In this document: positions 7,599 to 15,590 of the stretch, in pieces | How the letters are laid out: each line of letters starts with the position of its first letter | How positions within the stretch are numbered: position 1 is the first letter of the stretch | Assembly (NCBI RefSeq): GCF_947501905.1 | Contig: NZ_CANMXL010000003.1 | Location: 496,001 to 560,000 of the forward strand | DNA: 64,000 nt | Reading direction: 5' to 3' | From: an uncultured Winogradskyella sp. | GTDB taxonomy: Bacteria > Bacteroidota > Bacteroidia > Flavobacteriales > Flavobacteriaceae | The notes under the pieces: model-generated | Databases searched by the model: none | Told to the model about the DNA's origin: nothing | The model's input: the letters and a program-made list of their open reading frames with translations, nothing else | Program-made: the position numbers and the translations under genes

Positions 7599-10460
7599 TT
7601 AATGCGCCTCTAACCAATTATCGCCAATGTCTAATTCAATATCTAACGGAACAGATAATTTATAAGCATTTTCCATCTCGGTTTTAATGAGCGATTTCAT
7701 GTTTTCTAGTTCAGGTTTGTAGACATCAAACACCAATTCATCATGGACTTGCAACAACATTTTAGATTTGTAATCACTAGCTTTTAATTTTTGATGAATA
7801 TTAATCATGGCAATTTTAATAATGTCTGCAGCACTACCTTGTATAGGCGCATTTACAGCATTACGTTCTGCCGCACCACGAACAACAGCGTTACGAGAAT
7901 TAATATCTTTAAGATAACGACGACGCCCTAAAACAGTCTGCACATAACCATTGTCACGAGCAAAATCTACCTGTTTGCTCATATAAGCTTTAAGTTTTGG
8001 ATATGTTTCGTAATAGGTGTCAATGAGTTCTTTGGCTTCACTTCGAGATAAATCTGTTTGGTTGCTTAATCCAAAGGCTGAAACCCCATAAATAATTCCA
8101 AAGTTTACAGTTTTGGCATTACCACGTTGCTCACGAGAAACTTCACTAATTGGCACATTAAACACTCTTGAAGCGGTTGAAGCATGAATATCCTCACCTT
8201 GTTTAAAGGCTTCAATCATGGTTTCCTCTTCGCTTAATGCTGCTATGATTCTTAATTCTATTTGACCATAATCGGCAGCGAGTAAAGTATAATCTTCATT
8301 TCTTGGGACAAATGCTTTGCGGACTTGTCGCCCACGTTCTGTACGGATTGGGATGTTCTGAAGATTTGGATTATTACTGCTCAAACGCCCAGTTGCGGCA
8401 ACGGTTTGCATATAATCTGTATGCACACGGTTGGTGCTTTCTTCTACTTGAAGCGGTAAGGCATCGACATAAGTACTTTTTAATTTTGAAAGTCCACGGA
8501 AGTCCAAAACATCTCTAATAATCTGATGGTCTTTTGCCAAATAACTTAATACATCTTCGGCGGTAGAGTACTGCCCTGTTTTTGTCTTTTTAGGCTTATC
8601 TACCAATTTTAGTTTTTCAAATAAAATAACACCTAACTGTTTTGGAGACGCAATATTAAATTCTTCTCCAGCGGCATCATATATTCTTTTTTCAAGATTG
8701 GAGATGTCGTTATTTAATTCTTCTGATAATGAATTTAAAAAGTCTTTGTCTAAGTTGATGCCTTCCAATTCCATGTCTGCCAAAACACGTAGTAAAGGCA
8801 ATTCTATATCATCAAATAATTGTTGCGTATTAGCCTCACCAAGTTCTTTCTCAAAATGCTCTTTGAGTTGAAGCGTAATGTCAGTATCTTCTACTGCATA
8901 TTCAGTCTGTTTTTCTAAAGGGACATCTCGCATAGAAAGTTGATTCTTTCCTTTTTTACCAATAAGCTCTGTGATAGAGATTGGTGTGTAGTTGAGGTAA
9001 GTTTCTGCAAGAACATCCATATTATGGCGCATATCAGGATTAATGAGGTAATGTGCTAACATGGTGTCAAATAGTTTGCCTTTAACGTCGATATTATATT
9101 TTGCTAAAACCTTAATATCATATTTAAGATTTTGTCCAATTTTCTGAATATTTTCATTTTCAAAGAAAGGACGTAATTCTTCAATTAAATTCTGTGCATC
9201 ATCTTTGTTTTCTGGAAAAGGAATGTAAAACCCTTTACCAACTTCCCATGAAAAGGCAATACCAACCAACTCTGCAGTTAATGGATTTAAGCCAGTAGTT
9301 TCAGTGTCAAAACAAACCGAGTTTTGATTCATCAAATTTTTGACAAATAGTTTTGTTGCCATGCCAGGTGCAACACTTTGATAAAAATGCGAAGTAGTTT
9401 CGGCAGTTTTTCTTGTATACTCTGAAACTATTTCATCATTTTGGTCGCTGAGCGTAGTCGAAGTACCACCAAATAGTGAAAATTGACCAGCTCCAGCAGA
9501 TTTTTGTTCTTTTGGCGTAGTTTTAATTTCTGTTTTTACTTCGGTTGTTGTAGCAGTATTATTTGTAGTTGGCGTTTCTGTAGAAAATGTTTTTACAAAA
9601 TTATCAGTCAATCGTCTAAACTCTAAGTTCTGAAATATCTCTTTTACTTTTTCAACATCTGGATGGTCTAGTTCAAAATCTTTGGCATCAAATTCAACGG
9701 GTACATCAAGCATAATTGTAGCTAATTTTTTTGAAAGCAAACCAAGTTCGCCATTAGCTTCAACTTTTTCTCTCATTTTCCCTTTGAGTTGGTCAGTATT
9801 TGCCAATAAGCCTTCCATGCTACCAAATTGCGCTAAAAATTTCTTCGCTGTTTTGTCTCCAACACCAGGTAATCCTGGAATATTGTCAGAAGCATCTCCC
9901 ATCATGCCTAAGTAATCTATGACTTGTAATGGATCAGTAACTTCAAATTTTTTCTGTACTTCAGGAATGCCCCAAGTTTCATAACCACCACCAAACACTG
10001 GGCGATACATGAAAATATTATCTGAAACTAACTGTGCAAAATCTTTATCTGGTGTTACCATAAAAGTTTTATAACCTTCTTTTTCAGCTTTTTTTGCTAA
10101 GGTGCCAATAACGTCATCAGCTTCATAACCTTCTTTTACCATGATAGGGATATGCATGGCTTTAAGGATTTCATATATGTAGGGAACAGCTGTTTTTATA
10201 CCTTCAGGAGTTTCATCTCTGTTAGCTTTGTATTCTTGGTACATTTCAACGCGGTCTGTACTACCACCTTTGTCAAAACAAACGGCTAAATGGTCAGGTC
10301 TTTCGCGCTTAATAACGTCTAGAAGGGAATTCATAAACCCCATAATAGCTGAGGTGTCTTCACCTTTAGAGTTTATTCTAGGGTTTTTTATAAAAGCGTA
10401 ATACCCGCGAAAAATTAAGGCATAGGCATCAACTAAAAAGAGACGTTTTTGGTCTGACAT
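7599..10460 (-). CDS. polA: DNA polymerase I
   Basis: Three-domain Pol I, 953 residues, for Okazaki-fragment maturation and repair. Residues 1 to about 290 are the 5' nuclease (FLVDAYALIFRGYYAF; GDASDNIPGLPGVGDKTA). From about 375 comes a 3'-5' exonuclease with an intact motif I, CFDTETTGLNPL. From about 560 is the polymerase, with motif A AADYGQIELRIIAAL, motif B RGNAKTVNFGIIYG and motif C LLQVHDELVFDV near residue 905. The Thr/Lys-rich linker (about 297-360) includes residues 333-339, TSTTLSD. These are encoded by a dispersed flavobacterial repeat at 9447-9463, evidently tolerated in this disordered region. A divergent gene begins 90 bases upstream. Confidence 0.97.
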   Translation of the reverse strand: MSDQKRLFLVDAYALIFRGYYAFIKNPRINSKGEDTSAIMGFMNSLLDVIKRERPDHLAVCFDKGGSTDRVEMYQEYKANRDETPEGIKTAVPYIYEILKAMHIPIMVKEGYEADDVIGTLAKKAEKEGYKTFMVTPDKDFAQLVSDNIFMYRPVFGGGYETWGIPEVQKKFEVTDPLQVIDYLGMMGDASDNIPGLPGVGDKTAKKFLAQFGSMEGLLANTDQLKGKMREKVEANGELGLLSKKLATIMLDVPVEFDAKDFELDHPDVEKVKEIFQNLEFRRLTDNFVKTFSTETPTTNNTATTTEVKTEIKTTPKEQKSAGAGQFSLFGGTSTTLSDQNDEIVSEYTRKTAETTSHFYQSVAPGMATKLFVKNLMNQNSVCFDTETTGLNPLTAELVGIAFSWEVGKGFYIPFPENKDDAQNLIEELRPFFENENIQKIGQNLKYDIKVLAKYNIDVKGKLFDTMLAHYLINPDMRHNMDVLAETYLNYTPISITELIGKKGKNQLSMRDVPLEKQTEYAVEDTDITLQLKEHFEKELGEANTQQLFDDIELPLLRVLADMELEGINLDKDFLNSLSEELNNDISNLEKRIYDAAGEEFNIASPKQLGVILFEKLKLVDKPKKTKTGQYSTAEDVLSYLAKDHQIIRDVLDFRGLSKLKSTYVDALPLQVEESTNRVHTDYMQTVAATGRLSSNNPNLQNIPIRTERGRQVRKAFVPRNEDYTLLAADYGQIELRIIAALSEEETMIEAFKQGEDIHASTASRVFNVPISEVSREQRGNAKTVNFGIIYGVSAFGLSNQTDLSRSEAKELIDTYYETYPKLKAYMSKQVDFARDNGYVQTVLGRRRYLKDINSRNAVVRGAAERNAVNAPIQGSAADIIKIAMINIHQKLKASDYKSKMLLQVHDELVFDVYKPELENMKSLIKTEMENAYKLSVPLDIELDIGDNWLEAH
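9447..9463 (-). repeat. REP-like repeat inside the polA reading frame
   Basis: The 17 bases CTTCGACTACGCTCAGC (minus strand) match the core of the repeats at 35339 and 50666 and are related to the pair at 19423-19497. Here the repeat is read in frame as part of Thr-Ser-Thr-Thr-Leu-Ser in the linker between the 5' nuclease and 3'-5' exonuclease domains of DNA polymerase I. Confidence 0.65.
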
Positions 10461-10549
10461 GAAATTAAATTTTGAAGTCTATAAAACTACAAAAAGTTAG
10501 GGGTTTATTTGAAATGCAATTTGTAATTTTCCAGAATCAAATTTTAGAT

Positions 10550-11479
10550 ATGAAAACATTTTCAATAGCGATACACGGGGGTGCTGGTACTTTAGTAGAA
10601 GGCTTAATGACTAAAGAATTGGAACAAGAGTATAAAAGTGCTTTAAAAAATGCTAGAGAAGCTGGTTATAAAATCCTAGAGGATGGTAAATCTGCAATTG
10701 AAGCTGTTGAGGCAGCTGTTAAATTATTAGAAGATTCACCATTGTTTAATGCAGGAAAAGGATCAGTATTTACAGCGGAAGGCACCCACGAAATGGATGC
10801 TGCTATTATGGATGGTAAAACGCTAAATGCAGGAGCTGTGTCTTTAGTCACAGGAATTAAAAACCCTGTATCCTTAGCAAGAGATGTTATGGATAGAAGT
10901 TATCATGTGTTTTTGGCAGGAGAAGGCGCTATGACATTTGCCAAGAACCAAGGTTATGAAGTTGAAACTCCTGATTATTTTTATGATGAGGTACGTTATC
11001 AGCAATGGCAAGGGATAAAAGACAGTGATAATTTTCAATTAGATCATAGCGTAAAAAAGGATGGAAAATTCGGAACGGTTGGCGCAGTAGCTTGTGATCA
11101 AGATGGTAATATTGCAGCTGCAACTTCAACAGGCGGTATGACCAATAAAAAATGGGGACGCGTAGGAGACAGTCCAATGATTGGTGCTGGTAATTATGCC
11201 AATAACAAAACTTGTGCAGTAAGCTGTACAGGAAGTGGAGAATTCTTTATTAGAGGTGTAGTCGCTTACGATGTGTCTTGCTTAATGGAGCATAAGGGTT
11301 TGTCTCTAGAAGACGCATCAAACGAAGTGATTAATAAGCGTATATTAGAAATAAATGGTGATGGCGGTCTTATTGCTGTAGATACTAAAGGCAATATTGC
11401 TATGCCTTTTAATACTGAAGGAATGTATCGCGCTTGTAAATCATCTAACGGAAAAGAAGAAATTTCAATCTATAAATAG
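10550..11479 (+). CDS. iaaA: Isoaspartyl peptidase / type 2 (plant-type) L-asparaginase
   Basis: Ntn-hydrolase that cleaves beta-aspartyl dipeptides and asparagine; 309 residues. The N-terminus FSIAIHGGAG is a hallmark. The autocleavage and nucleophile site is GTVGAVA with Thr176, followed by AAATSTGGMTNKKWGRVGDSP and the GSGEFFIR block. No signal peptide is present, so it acts in the cytoplasm. An upstream in-frame ATG at 10472 would add 26 non-family residues. Cytoplasmic members of this family hydrolyse beta-Asp-Arg, the dipeptide that cyanophycinase releases. With cphB and cphA 3-4 kb downstream, it probably completes cyanophycin breakdown (inference). The stop overlaps the GTG of the next gene by one base. 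Confidence 0.93.
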   Translation: MKTFSIAIHGGAGTLVEGLMTKELEQEYKSALKNAREAGYKILEDGKSAIEAVEAAVKLLEDSPLFNAGKGSVFTAEGTHEMDAAIMDGKTLNAGAVSLVTGIKNPVSLARDVMDRSYHVFLAGEGAMTFAKNQGYEVETPDYFYDEVRYQQWQGIKDSDNFQLDHSVKKDGKFGTVGAVACDQDGNIAAATSTGGMTNKKWGRVGDSPMIGAGNYANNKTCAVSCTGSGEFFIRGVVAYDVSCLMEHKGLSLEDASNEVINKRILEINGDGGLIAVDTKGNIAMPFNTEGMYRACKSSNGKEEISIYK

Positions 11480-12300
11480 TGGTCGTTAAGCATTTAGGTA
11501 ATACGGACTTTGATATTATTATGGAATGCTTCTTATCTGCATTCGAAAATTATTTTGTAAAAATGCCAACAAATCATGATTTTTATCGTGAACGTTGGAA
11601 AGCTGCAGGAGTAAGATATGATATGTCTTATGGAATGTTTGACAGCGATAGATTAGTTGGGTTTATAATAAACGCAATTGATGAGCGCCGAGGTTATTTA
11701 ACAGCTTATAATTCTGGAACAGGAGTGATTCCAGAATATAGAGGAAAACGAATTGTAAAGTCTATTTATGATTATGCAATACCAGAATTAATTAAAAGCG
11801 GAGTTACAAAATGTCAACTAGAAGTTATAACCGAAAATGTAAAGGCAATTAAGTCTTATCAAGGTATAGGTTTTAAAATATGTAAGCATTTTAAGTGCTA
11901 TAAAGGAATACTTTCAGCAGAAACTTATAATAATTATACATTAAAGCAAGTATTGCATCAAGATATAAATTGGAATGCCTTTCCAAATCAAAATTTATAT
12001 TCTTGGGATAATCAAAAAGAGAGCTTAATAAAAGGGAATTATGAATATTATGAAGTACATGTTAAGGATAAATTGCAATCGTATTTTATAATGAATTCAA
12101 AAAGTGGATATATCGCTCAGTTTGAAGTTTTAGAAGATTCAGTTTTTCAATGGCAAAATCTATTTTTCGCAATACATTCTATTAATTCAGAAATCAGAAT
12201 CAATAATGTTGATGATAAGTTAGTGAGTAAAGTAGAAGCTCTAGAATTAGCAGGTTTGCAGAATTCTGTAAATCAATATGAAATGGTGTTAAAATTATAA
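11479..12300 (+). CDS. GNAT family N-acetyltransferase
   Basis: A 273-residue acetyl-CoA-dependent acyltransferase of unknown substrate. The first half shows the GNAT pattern. An N-terminal alpha/beta segment is followed by the acetyl-CoA loop region SGTGVIPEYRGKRIVKSIYD (residues 79-98, near the Q/R-x-x-G-x-G/A loop), then the beta5 strand CQLEVITENVKAIKSYQGIGF. The C-terminal half repeats a weaker GNAT-like strand order, so this may be a tandem GNAT. GTG at 11479 is the start, overlapping the asparaginase stop (TAGTG). Starting at the later ATG 11521 would remove the first strand. Tight coupling to the beta-aspartyl peptidase hints at a linked substrate, but that is not shown. Confidence 0.8.
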   Translation: MVVKHLGNTDFDIIMECFLSAFENYFVKMPTNHDFYRERWKAAGVRYDMSYGMFDSDRLVGFIINAIDERRGYLTAYNSGTGVIPEYRGKRIVKSIYDYAIPELIKSGVTKCQLEVITENVKAIKSYQGIGFKICKHFKCYKGILSAETYNNYTLKQVLHQDINWNAFPNQNLYSWDNQKESLIKGNYEYYEVHVKDKLQSYFIMNSKSGYIAQFEVLEDSVFQWQNLFFAIHSINSEIRINNVDDKLVSKVEALELAGLQNSVNQYEMVLKL

Positions 12301-12301
12301 G

Positions 12302-13426
12302 ATGATACTAGATATCTGGTCTATATTAATTATTGTTGTTGCTTTTCAAGGGCTGTTTTTATTATCAATTATTTTGTCAAATAGGCAAAATCGAGTTAAG
12401 AAGGGGAATATCTTCTTACTTTGGATTGTCATTGTACTCATTTGGTTTTTAATTGAATTTTTCTTCATTAGAAATAAGGTAAATTTCCAACTCAACATAT
12501 TTTATGGAACACGTTATGGGTCATGGTTTTTGTTGGGACCATTGACTTATTTTTATTTTAAATCCATTACAAACTCTGACTGGTCATTTACTAAAAAACA
12601 ATTACTTCACTTTTTACCTTTTGTCATTTTCGTTATTGTGATTCCTCTAATTTCATATAAAGCGATAAACGACCGACAAATAGATTATGGAATGCTATCG
12701 GTATTTGATTATAGAGAGAAACAACTAGCTACAATTCAATGGATATATTCTATTGTGTTTGTTTTACAGTTTGTGCATTTGGCATTCTTTCTTTTCAAAA
12801 ATTTAAATCTAGTTCGCTTATATTCAAAAGGCTTAAGAAAAGAGTATTCTGTTATTGATGCTAAGGTGAAATGGTTACGATATTTCAATTTAACATTACT
12901 CATTCTTTTGGTGCTCTCTGCAATGTTTCTATATGTGTTATTGGTAACAGATATTTATAGAAGACATCTCGATTATATCTATGTACTACCAATAGGTGTT
13001 TTATTTTATTTCGTAAGTTTCAAGTTCTTTCGTGCGGATTGGGAACCCATTGAGACCAATGGAAAATATTCTGGTAGTACTTTGAAAGCTGATAAAATTT
13101 CCGAATACAAAGCAGCAATTAATCAATTAATGAGAGATGAAAAATTATACCTCAGCCCTGATTTACGATTACATCATGTAGCTAAAAAGCTAGATATAAG
13201 TAAGCATCATTTATCGCAAATTATTAATCAGCATTATAACGCATCGTTTTTTGATTTTATAAATCAATTTAGAATTAATGAGGCCAAGGCTATAATATCT
13301 GAGCATCCACAATATACCTTATTGCAAGTTGCCTTTGATTCTGGATTTAATAATAAAACATCTTTTGTAAATGCCTTCAAAAAATTTGAAAGCATGACAC
13401 CTTCAAAATACAGAGATAGAATTTGA
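12302..13426 (+). CDS. AraC-family regulator with membrane-embedded N-terminal domain
   Basis: A 374-residue predicted transcription regulator. Residues 1-245 contain about seven hydrophobic helices (for example LIIVVAFQGLFLLSIIL, IFLLWIVIVLIWFLIEFFF, LLILLVLSAMFLYVLLV). A cytoplasmic AraC DNA-binding domain with two helix-turn-helix motifs follows at about 270-374: LHHVAKKLDISKHHLSQIIN, then LLQVAFDSGFNNKTSF and MTPSKYRD. Such 7TM-HTH proteins are frequent in Bacteroidota and are thought to sense a membrane or periplasmic signal. It starts two bases after the GNAT stop, so the two are probably co-transcribed. It could regulate the downstream yceI pair or the cyanophycin genes; the target is unknown. 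Confidence 0.87.
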   Translation: MILDIWSILIIVVAFQGLFLLSIILSNRQNRVKKGNIFLLWIVIVLIWFLIEFFFIRNKVNFQLNIFYGTRYGSWFLLGPLTYFYFKSITNSDWSFTKKQLLHFLPFVIFVIVIPLISYKAINDRQIDYGMLSVFDYREKQLATIQWIYSIVFVLQFVHLAFFLFKNLNLVRLYSKGLRKEYSVIDAKVKWLRYFNLTLLILLVLSAMFLYVLLVTDIYRRHLDYIYVLPIGVLFYFVSFKFFRADWEPIETNGKYSGSTLKADKISEYKAAINQLMRDEKLYLSPDLRLHHVAKKLDISKHHLSQIINQHYNASFFDFINQFRINEAKAIISEHPQYTLLQVAFDSGFNNKTSFVNAFKKFESMTPSKYRDRI

Positions 13427-13450
13427 GTTTAATATTTTCATAAAAGAGAG

Positions 13451-13468
13451 CAACCTTTATAAAGGTTG
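13451..13468. promoter_or_regulatory. 18-bp perfect palindrome upstream of the yceI pair
   Basis: CAACCTTTATAAAGGTTG is fully self-complementary. It lies 25 bases after the AraC-type gene and 57 bases before the first yceI. As RNA it gives a 7-bp stem with a TATA loop followed after five bases by TTTTTATTTT, so it could be a weak terminator. As DNA it could be an operator for the adjacent regulator. Confidence 0.5.
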
Positions 13469-13525
13469 TCGTGGTTTTTATTTTAGAATATTACTATTAC
13501 GGTATTAATTTTAAAATCAAAATTT

Positions 13526-14107
13526 ATGAAAATTCTTTTTACTTTTTTAGCTGTATTATTTCTGAGTAATTCTGAAATTAATGCTCAAAACTATGTTATT
13601 GATGCTGGTCACAGCAATGTTCAAATTAATGTCGAACGCTTTGGTGTAGTCGATGTGTCTGGACGTTTTAAAGCTGTTGAAGGTAATATTTATTATGATA
13701 AAGCTGATGCGCCTAAAACTAATGCAAATGCTATAATTAAAGTGGATAGTTATGATGCTAATAATATTGGAGGGGAAAGTGCAGTAAAAAGTAAAGCGTT
13801 TCTGGATGCCGATACTTATCCAGAGATTTTATTTAAAAGTACTAAAGCCATATCTAAGGGTGGTAATATGTATTTGGTTGGAGACTTAACAATACATGGT
13901 GTTACAAAAACAATAGAATTACCTTTTTCTATTAAAGGACCATTAATGGATTTACCTACACAAAAACAATCCATTGCATTTAATGCGTCTATAATAATTA
14001 ATCGCCAAGATTATGGAATGACATTCGATAGAAAATTACCTAATGGAACTAGTTTAGTGGGTAATGATATAAAAGTTACACTGTCAATTTTAGCCATTGC
14101 AGAGTAA
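13526..14107 (+). CDS. YceI family protein (first of two)
   Basis: A 193-residue periplasmic lipocalin-like protein. The signal peptide MKILFTFLAVLFLSNSEINAQ is followed by the YceI barrel: YVIDAGHSNVQINVERFGV, VDVSGRFKAVEGNIYYD, DADTYPEILFKSTKA, GDLTIHGVTKTIELPF and INRQDYGMTF. YceI proteins bind isoprenoid or amphiphilic molecules in the periplasm; the ligand here is unknown. The next gene, a second YceI, begins inside this one's last codons, so the pair is translationally coupled. The AraC-type regulator lies immediately upstream. Confidence 0.92.
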   Translation: MKILFTFLAVLFLSNSEINAQNYVIDAGHSNVQINVERFGVVDVSGRFKAVEGNIYYDKADAPKTNANAIIKVDSYDANNIGGESAVKSKAFLDADTYPEILFKSTKAISKGGNMYLVGDLTIHGVTKTIELPFSIKGPLMDLPTQKQSIAFNASIIINRQDYGMTFDRKLPNGTSLVGNDIKVTLSILAIAE

Positions 14108-14639
14108 TATAAAATGGTGTCTTTTGTTGACACTTTATCTCATCTTTGGACTTTCTTTAATGTGTAATGCTCAGATAAAGACTTACGCAATACATACTAA
14201 TGCATCTAAAGTTGGGTTTAATGTATCGCATTTGGGTGTTTTAGATGTAGATGGCACATTTCAAGATTTTGAGGGTTCGGTAAGTTTTAAAAATGATGTT
14301 TTGGACACTATACATGCCAGTATAAGTGTTCAAAGCATTTCTACTAATGATGATTCTCGGGATAGAACTTTAGTCAGCGAATCTTATTTTAATATAAAAT
14401 CTCACCCAACAATAAAATTCGAGTCAAATAAAATCGAAGTGTCATCTGGAGAAATAATTGGAAATTTGACTATTAAAAATGAAACAAGAAAGGTAGTTAT
14501 AGTGTTTCAAATTTCCCAGACAAAACGGGAAATTAGCTTATCAACTCAAATCAGTAGAAAAGACTTTAAGTTAAAGTTTGGCGCGATGAATAGTTTAATA
14601 GGAGATATGGTTAAAATAAATGTCCTTATCAATTATTAA
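14097..14639 (+). CDS. YceI family protein (second of two)
   Basis: A 180-residue diverged paralogue of the preceding gene. It has a signal peptide ending LIFGLSLMCNAQ, then TYAIHTNASKVGFNVSHLGV, DVDGTFQDFEGSVSF, NIKSHPTIKFESNKI and GNLTIKNETRKVVI. It is shorter, and the region matching GVTKTIELPF is degraded. The only start that keeps the signal peptide is TTG at 14097, which overlaps the upstream gene by 11 bases; the first in-frame ATG (codon 22) would destroy it. The stop shares four bases (TTAA, 14636-14639) with the convergent cyanophycinase stop. Confidence 0.85.
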   Translation: MQSNIKWCLLLTLYLIFGLSLMCNAQIKTYAIHTNASKVGFNVSHLGVLDVDGTFQDFEGSVSFKNDVLDTIHASISVQSISTNDDSRDRTLVSESYFNIKSHPTIKFESNKIEVSSGEIIGNLTIKNETRKVVIVFQISQTKREISLSTQISRKDFKLKFGAMNSLIGDMVKINVLINY

Positions 14640-15496
14640 ATAAACGGTGCTTCAATTGGTAGCACTTCAACTTTCTTCTTTTTAATATTAAAACGATCCC
14701 CATTAGAAAGAATATGAGTTTTTAAGTTGGTTAAAGACATTGGTGTGCCTTCCTCAAGAATATCATGGTTATTATGTTTTATTTTTCTGCCATCAAAAAC
14801 AATAACCATACCTGAGCCAATAACCTCAAAACAGTTATTCTTAATAATTAAACCAGTGTCTTCTGCTAAACCAAGCCCAATAAGTTTTGGATGTTGAGCA
14901 ACCGCTTCAGCAACACGACCAAATCTTCCTCTACGGATAAAATGTGTGTCAATAATTAATTCAGGAATAAGACTTAAACCCTTATACATTAAAACAGCTC
15001 CTTTAATAAACGATTCTGAAGCACTTCCTCCAGCTATCATTTCGTTTGCCATGGCCATAGCGCCAGCACTAGTGCCAGCGATAACAAAACCCTCTTCGTT
15101 TTTGTAGCGTTTTGCTAAGATTTTATGAATGGTGGTATTGCCTATTTTGTCTGTTATTTTAGATTGATTTCCTCCAGAAAACATCACACAATCAGCTTTA
15201 CTAATAAGCTCAATTGAGTGTTTTGTTTCCGAGTCTTCTTTAGAACGGATATCTAAAATTTCTACGTTTTTGCATCCCAAAGTTGAAAAGGCTGTTAAAT
15301 AACTTTCGCCAACTTCAACAGGAATACTTGATGCTGTTGGGATTACAACAATATTAGAATCTATACCACCTGCTTCTTTAACAACATGCGCCAATATTCC
15401 TTCTTCAATAAACTCTAAGGTATACATTTCATCTGCCTCAATACCTTTATCTTCATTTCCTCCAATTGGTATTAATATCCCTTTTGCTTTCTGCAT
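14636..15496 (-). CDS. cphB: Cyanophycinase
   Basis: Serine exopeptidase of family S51 that cleaves cyanophycin (multi-L-arginyl-poly-L-aspartate) into beta-Asp-Arg dipeptides; 286 residues. Visible are ILIPIGGNEDKG at the N-terminus, VIPTASSIP, the substrate-loop motif FSGGNQ (106-111), and the nucleophile elbow GTSAGAMAM with Ser143. LIIDTHFIRRGRFGRV and GLGLAEDTGLII follow. No signal peptide is present, so it is the intracellular type. It is divergent from cyanophycin synthetase with a 94-base shared upstream region. With the beta-aspartyl peptidase at 10550 it would return Asp and Arg to metabolism. Confidence 0.95.
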   Translation of the reverse strand: MQKAKGILIPIGGNEDKGIEADEMYTLEFIEEGILAHVVKEAGGIDSNIVVIPTASSIPVEVGESYLTAFSTLGCKNVEILDIRSKEDSETKHSIELISKADCVMFSGGNQSKITDKIGNTTIHKILAKRYKNEEGFVIAGTSAGAMAMANEMIAGGSASESFIKGAVLMYKGLSLIPELIIDTHFIRRGRFGRVAEAVAQHPKLIGLGLAEDTGLIIKNNCFEVIGSGMVIVFDGRKIKHNNHDILEEGTPMSLTNLKTHILSNGDRFNIKKKKVEVLPIEAPFI

Positions 15497-15590
15497 AATT
15501 TTAATCTAAAAATATTGGGCTAAAATAAGTCAAAATTTCTATTGAAAAATACTATATTTATAATCTTTCACTAAATAAAACCCAACCATA

